Source: SFLA01 sp045595165
GTDB taxonomy: Bacteria; Bacillota; Clostridia; Oscillospirales; CAG-382
Direction: 5' to 3'
NCBI GenBank assembly: GCA_045595165.1
Contig: JAZNZY010000017.1
Coordinates: 49,115-113,114 of the forward strand
Length of the DNA stretch: 64,000 nt
The position numbers and the translations under genes are program-made. Position 1 is the first letter of the stretch, and each line of letters opens with the position of its first letter. Positions 53,288 to 61,272 of the stretch are shown here, in pieces. A model generated the notes under the pieces. It was not told the origin of the DNA. It ran no database searches and saw nothing but the letters and a program-made list of their open reading frames with translations.

Positions 53288-54193
53288 ATGGAAGTTGTTA
53301 AAGACAAAATGACATCCCAATATACTGAATATATTGATTATCTGAGAGATGTCAAAAAATCTTCTGACAACACTCTCCAGGCTTATGTACGCGATCTTAA
53401 AAAGTTTTTTGATTTCGCTGCAGTTGCCAAAATTGATGATTTTTCTTCCGTCAGCGCAGATGATGTTGCCGAGTATAAACAGTACCTTAATAACATCGGT
53501 TTATCTCCTGCATCCGTCAGCCGTTCTCTTTCCGCATTACGCTCGCTGTTCCAGTTTCTTATCAGCCGCGGAATAGTGGAACACAACCCTGCAAGAGAGA
53601 TTCCCAATGACCGCTTGGAGAAAAAAGGTCCTCAGGTTCTCACCGCAAAGGAAATCGAAACCCTCTTGGCACAACCCAATACAGCTGACATAAAAGGTAA
53701 GCGCGACAAAGCGATGCTGGAGCTTCTTTACGCTACAGGACTAAAGGTTTCGGAATTGATCGCTCTTAATATCGAAGACGTAAACCTTCAGCTTTCTTTC
53801 ATTCGTTGCGGCAACGGAGAAAAGGAACGTTTTATCTCTCTATATCCTTTAGCGCTTCGCGCTCTTTCCGTTTATCTTGAAAGCTCCCGCAAGCTTTTGG
53901 TATTCCGTCCCGATGAAAACGCTTTGTTCGTTAACGTTCAGGGTGAGCGTATGACACGTCAGGGCTTTTGGAAAATACTTAAATCCTATGCAGAGAGTGC
54001 AAAGATCCAAAAGGATATAACGCCTCACACCCTACGCCATTCTTTTGCTGCACATCTGTTGGAAAACGGCGCGGATATTCACGATATTCAAGAGATTTTG
54101 GGACATTCTGACATTTCTTCCACAATGCGTTACGCACAGCTCATTAAAAATAAGCTTAATAACAATTATATTAAATTCCACCCCCGTGCATAA
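53288..54193 (+). CDS. xerD: Tyrosine recombinase, XerD-type
   Basis: The 301-residue recombinase has a core-binding domain (YTEYIDYLRDVKKSSDNTLQ) and a catalytic domain with ATGLKVSELIALN, GNGEKERFI, HTLRHSFAAHLLENGADI, LGHSDISSTMRYAQL. In the first motif the usual catalytic Arg (TGLRVSEL) is replaced by Lys, which is odd for an active recombinase. CGAGG precedes the ATG. The gene follows the membrane protein by 23 bases. Confidence 0.87.
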   Translation: MEVVKDKMTSQYTEYIDYLRDVKKSSDNTLQAYVRDLKKFFDFAAVAKIDDFSSVSADDVAEYKQYLNNIGLSPASVSRSLSALRSLFQFLISRGIVEHNPAREIPNDRLEKKGPQVLTAKEIETLLAQPNTADIKGKRDKAMLELLYATGLKVSELIALNIEDVNLQLSFIRCGNGEKERFISLYPLALRALSVYLESSRKLLVFRPDENALFVNVQGERMTRQGFWKILKSYAESAKIQKDITPHTLRHSFAAHLLENGADIHDIQEILGHSDISSTMRYAQLIKNKLNNNYIKFHPRA

Positions 54194-54211
54194 TTTATGA
54201 GGTAACTTGAT

Positions 54212-55210
54212 TTGGCAAAAAACTACATTTACAATTTCTTCAGCGGTAACAGCAACAAAAACAGAGGATACAGCAAGGACGATGCTGCAAAACATACGCC
54301 CTTTGGATTTGCTCACTTTTTCGCCGCAATATGGAACAATCTTTCCAAGCTTACTATAGCAAACCTTTTGTTTTTATTTACTAACCTACCCGTATTTTGC
54401 TTTGCGATTGCATTTCCTCTTTTCACCAGCGTGAATATGCCCGCAGATTCTGTTTTCCCCATCTACTATGGTGTTTCCCAGTACGGCGGAAGCCCGCTGA
54501 TTTCTGCTTTGCTTACGTTGAGCAGCTCTGTTCGCCCTACATCGGTCCATAACACGACAACCATCGTGCTGTTCTGCATCGGTGCATTGGCAATTTTCAC
54601 TTTCGGTCCCTCCTGCGCTGGACTTACTGCGGTTTGCCGCAACGCCGCAAGAGGCGATTGCAACTTTGTCTGGAGCACTTATTTTGATGCTGTAAAGCGA
54701 AATTGGAAGCAAGCAATACTGTTCGGCGTTATCGACGTAGGCCTTGTATTCCTTCTCATTTATGATATCATCGCTTATAACGCAAACGCAAGCTCAAGCA
54801 CAATGTATCTGTTCTTGTGGGTTTTCTCTATCTTTATTGCGTTTGTATATTTTGTAATGAGATTTTATATTTATCTGCAGATGATTACCTTCGATCTCAA
54901 GCTTAAGCAGATACTTAAAAACTCCCTTTATTTTGTTACTCTTAATTTCAAACGTAACGTTGCTGGCGTTTTTGCCACTGCATTACTGTTGGTCATCGAA
55001 TACTATCTGTTTGCTTCCGGTGTATTCGTATCCGTAAGCCTTATTTTACCGATGATCATACTCTTCTCTTTGCTCACTTATATTTCCGCTTTTTGCGCTT
55101 GGCCCGCTGTTAAAAAGCACGTTGCGGATGCATACTACAAGGATCATCCCGATGAAGATCCCGATAAAGATATCGGTGATGAAGAGCCTGTTTTCACCGA
55201 TCGCGGATAA
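54212..55210 (+). CDS. DUF624 (YesL-like) membrane protein
   Basis: The 332-residue protein starts at TTG with GAGG 9-10 bases upstream. Four or more transmembrane helices are present, with WNNLSKLTIANLLFLFTNLP and FGPSCAGLTAVCRNAARGD, characteristic of DUF624. Typical YesL proteins are about 200 residues; this one has longer loops and an acidic C-terminal tail (DHPDEDPDKDIGDEEP). The family often lies with sugar-uptake genes, but no such genes are adjacent here. Confidence 0.82.
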   Translation: MAKNYIYNFFSGNSNKNRGYSKDDAAKHTPFGFAHFFAAIWNNLSKLTIANLLFLFTNLPVFCFAIAFPLFTSVNMPADSVFPIYYGVSQYGGSPLISALLTLSSSVRPTSVHNTTTIVLFCIGALAIFTFGPSCAGLTAVCRNAARGDCNFVWSTYFDAVKRNWKQAILFGVIDVGLVFLLIYDIIAYNANASSSTMYLFLWVFSIFIAFVYFVMRFYIYLQMITFDLKLKQILKNSLYFVTLNFKRNVAGVFATALLLVIEYYLFASGVFVSVSLILPMIILFSLLTYISAFCAWPAVKKHVADAYYKDHPDEDPDKDIGDEEPVFTDRG

Positions 55211-55230
55211 TAGTCTGTATATATAATGAT

Positions 55231-55264
55231 AGCGACCGTTGATGATCTACGGTCGCTGTTTTTT
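55231..55264 (+). terminator. Terminator after the DUF624 gene
   Basis: AGCGACCGT (55231-55239) pairs with ACGGTCGCT (55249-55257), followed by GTTTTTT. Confidence 0.9.
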
Positions 55265-55280
55265 GATATGAGGTTTAATT

Positions 55281-55754
55281 ATGCTTGAAATAGAAAGAAA
55301 ATTTTTGATTTTAAGACCCGAAGGTGATCTTTTGAACACCTTTGCGTTCAGCGATATTCAACAAACTTACCTTTTGCCCAACGGACGTGTCCGGATGAGG
55401 AAATATTCGGATAAAACGGTTTATACTCATACGGTAAAAACCTCGGTTACCGATATTACACGTATTGAGGTAGAAAGGGAGATAACCGCCGAGGAATACA
55501 CTTCACTTCTCAACAATGCCGATCCCGATAAACGCGCAGTTACAAAACGAAGATATATAATTCCACACGGCGGACTTAGCTTTGAATTGGATGATTTCGG
55601 GGAAGAATATACTCACGCCTTGTTGGAGATCGAACTGGAAGCAGAAGACTGTGAATTTTTAATCCCCGATTTTATTACCGTTGTCCGTGAAGTAAGCCAC
55701 GAACGCGTTTACAAAAACAGCGTTATAGCCGCAAAAGGCTTTCCGGATAAATGA
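55281..55754 (+). CDS. CYTH domain protein (triphosphate tunnel metalloenzyme family)
   Basis: The 157-residue protein starts LEIERKFL, the ExExK-type motif of CYTH domains. It has internal basic strands (VRMRKYSD, KRRYIIP), an acidic strand (FELDDFGEEY) and a closing EIELEAED. Members hydrolyse or form inorganic or nucleoside triphosphates inside a beta-tunnel. It is convergent with the RluA-type gene with no gap. Confidence 0.88.
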   Translation: MLEIERKFLILRPEGDLLNTFAFSDIQQTYLLPNGRVRMRKYSDKTVYTHTVKTSVTDITRIEVEREITAEEYTSLLNNADPDKRAVTKRRYIIPHGGLSFELDDFGEEYTHALLEIELEAEDCEFLIPDFITVVREVSHERVYKNSVIAAKGFPDK

Positions 55755-56699
55755 TCACTCAAACAACTTGATGAAACCCGGCGTTTTTGCATTAAAGCTT
55801 TTTCCGTTGAGATAATTCAATATTCCTTTATCCGTCTTGAACCTGAACGTAAGCGAATACGAACACAACTGTTGGTAAGTATAGCCCTTTTTGCGGTCTT
55901 CTTTGTTAACAGCGTATTTTCCGTCGCCGAGCAAAGGATGGCCGATGGATGCAAAGGTAGCACGTATTTGATGGGTTCTGCCGGTAATCAAACGAACTTC
56001 CAGCAGGGACAAATCGCCCGCTTCGCTGATAACCTTGTACCCCGTAACGGCTGTTTTGGTTTCAGAATTTGCTTTTTTACGCACTTTAACCATGTTTTCT
56101 TTTTGATCTTTTTCAAGAAAAAGAGTTAAAGTATCCTCTTTTTTATTCAATATCCCGTGCACTGCGGCGAGATAAGTTTTTTCTACTTCACGTTCTTTGA
56201 TAATCAAATTCATTATGCGAAGCGCCTCGGCGTTTTTTGCGGAGATGACCAAGCCGGACGTATTTCTGTCAATTCGGTTGCACAAGGCGGGGGAGAATGA
56301 ATTTTCCTTTTCGGGTTCAAACTCACCCTTTTTATAAAGATACGCCTTTATATTGTCGATGAGTGTACCATTTTCTTGCTTTTCATCAGGCTGTACGGAA
56401 ACGCCGGCGGGTTTGTCTGCAATTAGTATATTTTCGTCCTCGTACACTACGTTGACATTTGGCGTTAGACTCGTAAAGTCCGCTTTCTTTTGCACAAAGA
56501 ACTCATCCGATATGTAATATGTAATAATATCTCCGGGTAAAACCAGAGCATTTTCTTTTGCGTGAACACCGTTGATCTTTACGCACTTATTTCTAATGTA
56601 TTTATAAAGAAGGGCTTGGGGCATGGTTTTAAAGCGCTTGGACATATATTTATCCAACCGCTGATTACCGTCATTTTTATTAATAGTTTCAGTTCTCAA
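55755..56699 (-). CDS. RluA family 23S rRNA pseudouridine synthase
   Basis: The 314-residue protein has an N-terminal S4-like domain (RLDKYMSKRFKT, KCVKINGVHAKENALV) and the catalytic RluA domain. The active-site Asp is in CNRIDRNTSGLV (about 139-150), with GRTHQIRATFASIGHPLLGD (about 243-262) as the second signature. It isomerises uridine in RNA; the position is probably in 23S rRNA but cannot be assigned. The start is TTG, with GGAGG upstream. Confidence 0.9.
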   Translation of the reverse strand: MRTETINKNDGNQRLDKYMSKRFKTMPQALLYKYIRNKCVKINGVHAKENALVLPGDIITYYISDEFFVQKKADFTSLTPNVNVVYEDENILIADKPAGVSVQPDEKQENGTLIDNIKAYLYKKGEFEPEKENSFSPALCNRIDRNTSGLVISAKNAEALRIMNLIIKEREVEKTYLAAVHGILNKKEDTLTLFLEKDQKENMVKVRKKANSETKTAVTGYKVISEAGDLSLLEVRLITGRTHQIRATFASIGHPLLGDGKYAVNKEDRKKGYTYQQLCSYSLTFRFKTDKGILNYLNGKSFNAKTPGFIKLFE

Positions 56700-56753
56700 T
56701 TATTACCGCCTCCTTCGGCAATATTATACATTAAAATTACGCTTTTGTAAATA

Positions 56754-56774
56754 GAAAACGGCGTGTTAACGCCG
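56754..56774 (-). terminator. Terminator of the 56781 gene
   Basis: CGGCGT/ACGCCG stem (56759-56774) with loop TTAAC-type is followed by TTTTC on the minus strand. Confidence 0.75.
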
Positions 56775-56780
56775 CTTTGC

Positions 56781-57206
56781 CTACAAAAACCTTTTAAGTC
56801 TGTCTATATTCTGCTCTTCTAGCTTTATAAGTCCTATAGCAAGTGTCTTGCTTTGCTTATCCACACCCTTGCAGGCAGATAAATGCCTGCGCAAATCAGT
56901 CGCACCTGCAACGGTGCCCATCAAAAGCATCTCTGCAAGATGGGATACGCTGTCATCTGTAAACGCGCCGAGCTTTATCATCGATGCCGTTCTCAACGCC
57001 GCGATAGGGGACATATCCCAATTAAACGGCTTTCTGTCAGGCATCAGACTTTTTGATAATCTGTATATTTTAACGTAATCACGGTACTGTCTGTTTGTTT
57101 CCGCTATAAATCTTTCGTTTTCCGTTTCAGCGTTTATGCGCGGTATAGTATACATACCCGTTTGCGCCGAACGGTGAACACACGCAAGAAGCGTATTGTT
57201 GTTCAA
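56781..57206 (-). CDS. Conserved-looking soluble protein of unknown function
   Basis: The 141-residue protein starts at TTG with AAGGAGG about 9 bases upstream. It appears wholly helical and cytoplasmic. Segments include FNWDMSPIAALRTASMIKLGAF and a C-terminal EEQNIDRLKRFL. No family is recognised, and neighbours do not suggest a role. A terminator follows. The good ribosome site and terminator argue that it is a real gene. Confidence 0.7.
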   Translation of the reverse strand: MNNNTLLACVHRSAQTGMYTIPRINAETENERFIAETNRQYRDYVKIYRLSKSLMPDRKPFNWDMSPIAALRTASMIKLGAFTDDSVSHLAEMLLMGTVAGATDLRRHLSACKGVDKQSKTLAIGLIKLEEQNIDRLKRFL

Positions 57207-57301
57207 GTCGGTATTCCTCCTTTTATCTTATTATGTTTTTTACTCATAAATTTATGTAAATAAAACTAATATATTTTTTTACAATATTTTGATTTTTTAT
57301 A

Positions 57302-57330
57302 TTGACATTTTGAATTTTAGGTGGTATAAT
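57302..57330 (+). promoter_or_regulatory. tRNA-Pro promoter
   Basis: Consensus TTGACA (57302-57307), 17 bases, TATAAT (57325-57330). Confidence 0.9.
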
Positions 57331-57345
57331 AGCGCCGTTGCGTAT

Positions 57346-57422
57346 CTGGGTGTGGCTCAGCTTGGTAGAGCGCCACGTTGGGGACGTGGAGGCCGCTGGT
57401 TCAAATCCAGTCACTCAGACCA
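57346..57422 (+). tRNA. tRNA-Pro (anticodon GGG)
   Basis: The 77-base cloverleaf has a 7-bp acceptor CTGGGTG/CACTCAG (one G-U), D arm with GGCTCAGCTTGGTAGAGC, anticodon stem CCACG/CGTGG with loop TTGGGGA (GGG), and T arm CTGGTTCAAATCCAG. CCA is encoded (57420-57422). Confidence 0.95.
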
Positions 57423-57424
57423 AC

Positions 57425-57460
57425 AAAACGTACTTTTGAATTTTCAAAAGTACGTTTTTT
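57425..57460 (+). terminator. Terminator of tRNA-Pro
   Basis: A long stem AAAACGTACTTTTGAA / TTCAAAAGTACGTTTT (57425-57440 with 57443-57458) runs into TTTTTTG. Confidence 0.9.
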
Positions 57461-57534
57461 GTTTTATTTAACATTAGTGCGAATTTAACTAAAACAAAAG
57501 TGGTATATTAGTAAAATATGTTGCATATTTATGC

Positions 57535-57564
57535 TTGACTGTTACTGGAAATATGTGATATAAT
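57535..57564 (+). promoter_or_regulatory. Promoter of the flavoprotein gene
   Basis: TTGACT (57535-57540), 18 bases, TATAAT (57559-57564). Transcription should begin near 57571. Confidence 0.75.
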
Positions 57565-57614
57565 TACGTAATTTAAAAAATATGATGAAAATTTATTCAG
57601 AAAGCGGTAACGAT

Positions 57615-58166
57615 ATGAAAAAAACACTCATTCTCAACGGTTCTCCCAGAGTTAAAGGCGACACCGTAAGTCTAATTGACGTTATCATTAAAAATCTTGA
57701 CGGTGAATACAAAATCGTCAATGCATATCGTTGCTCCGTTTCCCCTTGCATTGATTGCCGCTATTGTTACGAGAAAGAAGGCTGTGCGATAACTGACGGA
57801 ATGCAGGAGATATACGATTATATTCAGGATTGCGATAATATTATAATCGCATCTCCCATATACTTTTCCGAGATTACCGGAAAACTGCTGGACGTAGCGA
57901 GCCGACTACAAACCTATTTCTGCGCACGCCACTTCAGAAATGAAGTTCCCGTTGAAAAAGCCAAAAAAGGTGCGGTTCTCCTTGTGGGAGGAGGCGATGG
58001 TAATATGGACAAAGCATATGATACCGCCTGCACCATTTTAAAGCACGTTAATTGTAATGACGTACATAAAGCCGTTTGCAGCCATAACACCAATACCAGA
58101 CCTGCCGCCGAAGACGAATCGATTCATGATGATATACTTTCTGTCGTTGAATTCCTTAACCAATAA
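57615..58166 (+). CDS. NAD(P)H-dependent FMN reductase / flavodoxin-like iron-sulfur-type flavoprotein
   Basis: The 183-residue protein has the flavodoxin-fold start KKTLILNGSPRVKGDT (FMN phosphate loop) and CIDCRYCYEKEGC (about 45-57), a Cys cluster typical of this NADPH-dependent FMN reductase group. ASPIYFSEITGKL contacts flavin. The ATG at 57615 is chosen because the family begins just before LILNGSPR; the earlier ATG at 57582 lies only about 11 bases from the transcription start. Neither has a good ribosome site. The electron acceptor is unknown. Confidence 0.85.
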   Translation: MKKTLILNGSPRVKGDTVSLIDVIIKNLDGEYKIVNAYRCSVSPCIDCRYCYEKEGCAITDGMQEIYDYIQDCDNIIIASPIYFSEITGKLLDVASRLQTYFCARHFRNEVPVEKAKKGAVLLVGGGDGNMDKAYDTACTILKHVNCNDVHKAVCSHNTNTRPAAEDESIHDDILSVVEFLNQ

Positions 58167-58171
58167 AACTC

Positions 58172-58194
58172 AAAGCAGTTCGCAGAACTGCTTT
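58172..58194 (+). terminator. Terminator after the flavoprotein gene
   Basis: AAAGCAGTTC (58172-58181) pairs with GAACTGCTTT (58185-58194), with a short T/A tail. Confidence 0.7.
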
Positions 58195-58230
58195 AATTAT
58201 CGTTTAAAGCGTTAAAAAGCTCGATGTTTA

Positions 58231-58259
58231 TTGACATTTATAATATTTTGTGATATTCT
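58231..58259 (+). promoter_or_regulatory. nfnAB promoter
   Basis: TTGACA (58231-58236), 17 bases, TATTCT (58254-58259), 30 bases before the ATG. Confidence 0.75.
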
Positions 58260-58289
58260 TTTCTTTGTTTTTGATAAGGAGAATTTACT

Positions 58290-59129
58290 ATGTTTAAAAT
58301 AATTTCCAACGAACCGCTCAATCCCACCGTATACAGAATGGTAGTGTCCGCCCCTGCAGTTGCAAAAAAAGCTCTTGCCGGTCAGTTCATTATGCTGCGT
58401 GTTAATGATGAAGGCGAGCGAATCCCTCTCACCGTTGCCGATTATGACAGAGAGAACGGTACAGTAACCGTAATTTTTCAGGCAGTCGGCGCAACCACAA
58501 TGTTACTCGCAAATAAAAAAGCAGGGGAGTATATCGCAGATTTTGCCGGCCCTCTCGGCAACCATACCGAAATAGAAGGAATCAAAAAGGTTTGTGTTAT
58601 CGGCGGCGGTGTCGGAAGTGCTATTGCATATCCTGTTGCCAAAGCATTCCACGAAAACGGCGCTGAAGTCCATACCATTGTCGGCTTTAGAAATACCGAG
58701 CTTGTAATTCTCAAAGAAGAATTTGAAGCTATTTCCGATAAATTCATTCTTATGACAGACGACGGTTCAGCTGGCGAAAAGGGCTTGGTTACCGATGCTC
58801 TCCGCAAGCTTCTCGAAGCAGGTGAGTATGACGAGGTAGTATGTATCGGACCTTTGGTTATGATGAAATTCGTATGTCTTGTAACCAAGGAATTCGGCGT
58901 TAAAACTATTGTAAGTATGAACCCTATAATGATAGACGGTACCGGAATGTGCGGCGGATGCAGACTCTCTGTCGGCGGAAAAACTATGTTTGCTTGCGTG
59001 GACGGTCCGGAATTTGACGGTCATCTCGTCGATTTCGATTCCGCTATCGCCCGCAGCCGTATGTACGGTGAATTTGAAAGACACGCAAGAGAAGAAACCT
59101 GCAACTTGTTTTCCAAGGAGGTAAAATAA
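58290..59129 (+). CDS. nfnA: NfnA-type ferredoxin-NADP reductase subunit alpha
   Basis: The 279-residue protein has an FAD-binding beta-barrel (GQFIMLRV, about 33-40; RIPLTVADYD) and an NAD-binding lobe (VCVIGGGVGSAIAYPVAKAF, about 105-124). The C-terminal [2Fe-2S]-binding region has MCGGCRLSV and MFACVDGPEFD. With the next gene it forms the electron-bifurcating NADH-dependent ferredoxin:NADP+ oxidoreductase; a stand-alone glutamate-synthase partner or sulfide-type reductase remains possible. The gap to nfnB is 1 base. Confidence 0.92.
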   Translation: MFKIISNEPLNPTVYRMVVSAPAVAKKALAGQFIMLRVNDEGERIPLTVADYDRENGTVTVIFQAVGATTMLLANKKAGEYIADFAGPLGNHTEIEGIKKVCVIGGGVGSAIAYPVAKAFHENGAEVHTIVGFRNTELVILKEEFEAISDKFILMTDDGSAGEKGLVTDALRKLLEAGEYDEVVCIGPLVMMKFVCLVTKEFGVKTIVSMNPIMIDGTGMCGGCRLSVGGKTMFACVDGPEFDGHLVDFDSAIARSRMYGEFERHAREETCNLFSKEVK

Positions 59130-59130
59130 A

Positions 59131-60492
59131 ATGGCAAATATGTCCCAGAATAAAACTCCTATGCCCGTTCTTGATCCTATAGAACGCGGCAAATGTTTTG
59201 AAGAAGTTGCTACCGGCTACACCGCAGAGGACGCATTTAATGAAGCACAGCGCTGTCTCAACTGCCCGACCCACCCTTGTGTTTCCGGATGTCCCGTGGG
59301 CATCGATATTCCCGGTTTTATTTCAAAGATAAAAGAAAATGATATAGACGGTGCGAAGCTGATTATAAACGCATCAAGCTCTCTTCCCGCAGTATGCGGT
59401 CGTGTGTGCCCTCAGGAAAATCAGTGTGAAAAATTCTGTGTACGCGGTAAAAAAGGCGATCCGGTTGGTATCGGAAGACTTGAGCGCTTCGTTGCTGACA
59501 ACGCCTCTTCCACCACATCTGCCAAAGTAGAGCCCAACGGAAAGCGTGTTGCAATCGTTGGCAGCGGTCCCGCCGGTCTTGCCTGCGCAGGAGCTCTCGC
59601 TTCCAAGGGCTATGGTGTAACCGTTTTTGAAGCACTTCACACTCCCGGCGGAGTTCTTGTATATGGTATTCCTCAGTTCCGTTTGCCCAAAGAGATAGTT
59701 GCTAAAGAAGTTGATCAACTTAAGAATATGGGTGTTGAAATCGTAACCGACTGTATTATCGGTAAAACCGTACTTATTTCCGAGCTTCGCGAGGAATATG
59801 ATGCTGTATTTATCGGAAGCGGAGCAGGTCTGCCCAGATTTATGAATATCGAAGGCGAAAATCTGTGCGGTGTTTACTCTGCAAACGAATTTCTTACCCG
59901 TGTAAACCTTATGAAGGCATATAAAGCTGACAGTACAACGCCTATAATGAAGCCTAAAAAGGCTGTTGTAGTCGGCGGCGGCAACGTTGCAATGGATGCT
60001 GCACGCTGTGCACTTCGTCTTGGCGCAGATGAAGTCAGTATCGTATATCGCCGCAGCGAAGAAGAACTTCCCGCACGCCGCGAAGAAGTTGAGCATGCAA
60101 AAGAAGAGGGAATCATATTCCGCCTTCTCACAAATCCCGTTTCCATTCTCGGAGAAAACGGATACGTTTCCGGTATAGAATGCGCAGTAATGACATTGGG
60201 TGAACCCGATGAGAGAGGCAGAAGAAAGCCCGTAGACAGCGGTGAACGCTTTAATCTTGAATGCGATTGCGTTATTATGGCAATCGGCACTTCGCCCAAC
60301 CCCCTTATCGTCCGTTCAGAGCCCGGCCTTGAAACGAACAAACACGGTGGAATAGTTGTTGACGAAACCGAAAAAACCTCCCTTGATGCCGTTTACGCGG
60401 GCGGTGATGCCGTTACAGGCTCCGCAACCGTTATACTTGCGATGGGTGCAGGTAAAAAAGCAGCAGAAGAGATCCACAAGCTGCTTTCATAA
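59131..60492 (+). CDS. nfnB: NfnB-type / NADPH-dependent glutamate synthase small-subunit-like flavoprotein
   Basis: The 453-residue protein starts with a two-[4Fe-4S] domain (CLNCPTHPCVSGCPVGIDIP; CGRVCPQENQCEKFC). An FAD Rossmann motif (VAIVGSGPAGLACAGALASKGY, about 142-163) and an NADP-binding motif (VVVGGGNVAMDAARCALRLGA, about 280-300) follow. It is often annotated gltA or GltD-like; the immediate nfnA neighbour favours NfnB, coupling NADH, NADPH and ferredoxin pools. A strong terminator follows. Confidence 0.93.
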   Translation: MANMSQNKTPMPVLDPIERGKCFEEVATGYTAEDAFNEAQRCLNCPTHPCVSGCPVGIDIPGFISKIKENDIDGAKLIINASSSLPAVCGRVCPQENQCEKFCVRGKKGDPVGIGRLERFVADNASSTTSAKVEPNGKRVAIVGSGPAGLACAGALASKGYGVTVFEALHTPGGVLVYGIPQFRLPKEIVAKEVDQLKNMGVEIVTDCIIGKTVLISELREEYDAVFIGSGAGLPRFMNIEGENLCGVYSANEFLTRVNLMKAYKADSTTPIMKPKKAVVVGGGNVAMDAARCALRLGADEVSIVYRRSEEELPARREEVEHAKEEGIIFRLLTNPVSILGENGYVSGIECAVMTLGEPDERGRRKPVDSGERFNLECDCVIMAIGTSPNPLIVRSEPGLETNKHGGIVVDETEKTSLDAVYAGGDAVTGSATVILAMGAGKKAAEEIHKLLS

Positions 60493-60507
60493 ATTTACAC
60501 ACAAAAT

Positions 60508-60536
60508 AATCCGGCAGAGCTTCTGCCGGATTTTTT
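60508..60536 (+). terminator. Terminator after nfnB
   Basis: AATCCGGCAGA (60508-60518) pairs with TCTGCCGGATT (60522-60532), followed by TTTT. Confidence 0.93.
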
Positions 60537-60555
60537 CAAAAGGAGGACAACTTAA

Positions 60556-61002
60556 ATGATTATCAGACAAGCAGTGCCTGCTGATGCAGAGCAATTAAAA
60601 ACACTGTACTTTGAATATCTCACAAATTTTCCGCCTACGGAAGAACAGGATATGAAAAGTTGGCGAAAATTAATACAAGAATTTTATGATGACAAATATA
60701 TTAAGCTTCTTGTATGCGAAGTAGATGGTATTGTGGTTTCATCGGTACACGTGACAATTATTAAAAATCTTACCCACAATCTTCGTCCCTATGCAGTGAT
60801 CGAAAATGTAGTAACACATGCGGATTACCGCTGTAAGGGCTACGCCTCCGCACTATTGGACGAAGCTACAAATTTTGCTAAAGAGAATAATTGTTACAAG
60901 GTGTTTTTAGAAACCGGTTCAAACAAAGAAAGCACTCTTAATTTTTATAAAAATAACGGTTTTACAATTGATGCAAAGCATTCTTGCTTAAAAAGACTGT
61001 AA
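60556..61002 (+). CDS. GNAT family N-acetyltransferase
   Basis: The 148-residue protein starts MIIRQAVPADAEQLKTLYFE. It has the acetyl-CoA-binding segment IENVVTHADYRCKGYASALL (about 81-100) and a C-terminal LNFYKNNGF (about 129-137). AAGGAGG precedes the ATG by 8 bases. The substrate is unknown. It is convergent with the ylmC-like gene. Confidence 0.9.
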   Translation: MIIRQAVPADAEQLKTLYFEYLTNFPPTEEQDMKSWRKLIQEFYDDKYIKLLVCEVDGIVVSSVHVTIIKNLTHNLRPYAVIENVVTHADYRCKGYASALLDEATNFAKENNCYKVFLETGSNKESTLNFYKNNGFTIDAKHSCLKRL

Positions 61003-61015
61003 TCAAGAATTTTTT

Positions 61016-61264
61016 TCAATGCTTTATATTCTGTACCTCGGTGTATCTTACGAGAATAATATCTTCACCGATACGTTCTATGTTTTCCCACCTAATATAT
61101 ATGCGGCTTTTCCCGGGAAATAGTCCGCTTTTCGCAGGGATCGCCAAACGAATAATCTTTCCGCATTCGGTATCTATATCCGCATCGCAAACATATCCCA
61201 ACCGTTTACCGTCGCACAGATTTATTACTTCCTTATCGCTTAAATCAGAAAAGCTTACTACCAT
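61016..61264 (-). CDS. ylmC: YlmC/YmxH family PRC-barrel sporulation protein
   Basis: The 82-residue protein matches the YlmC/YmxH family: SDLSDKEVINLCDGKRLGYV at the start, a PRC-barrel-like beta fold, and WENIERIGEDIILV. These genes are found in spore formers and are expressed in the mother cell in model species; the role is not settled. The ATG at 61264 is preferred to the longer frame from 61288. It lies 8 bases after spoIVA on the same strand. Confidence 0.85.
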   Translation of the reverse strand: MVVSFSDLSDKEVINLCDGKRLGYVCDADIDTECGKIIRLAIPAKSGLFPGKSRIYIRWENIERIGEDIILVRYTEVQNIKH

Positions 61265-61272
61265 GGCGCTAC

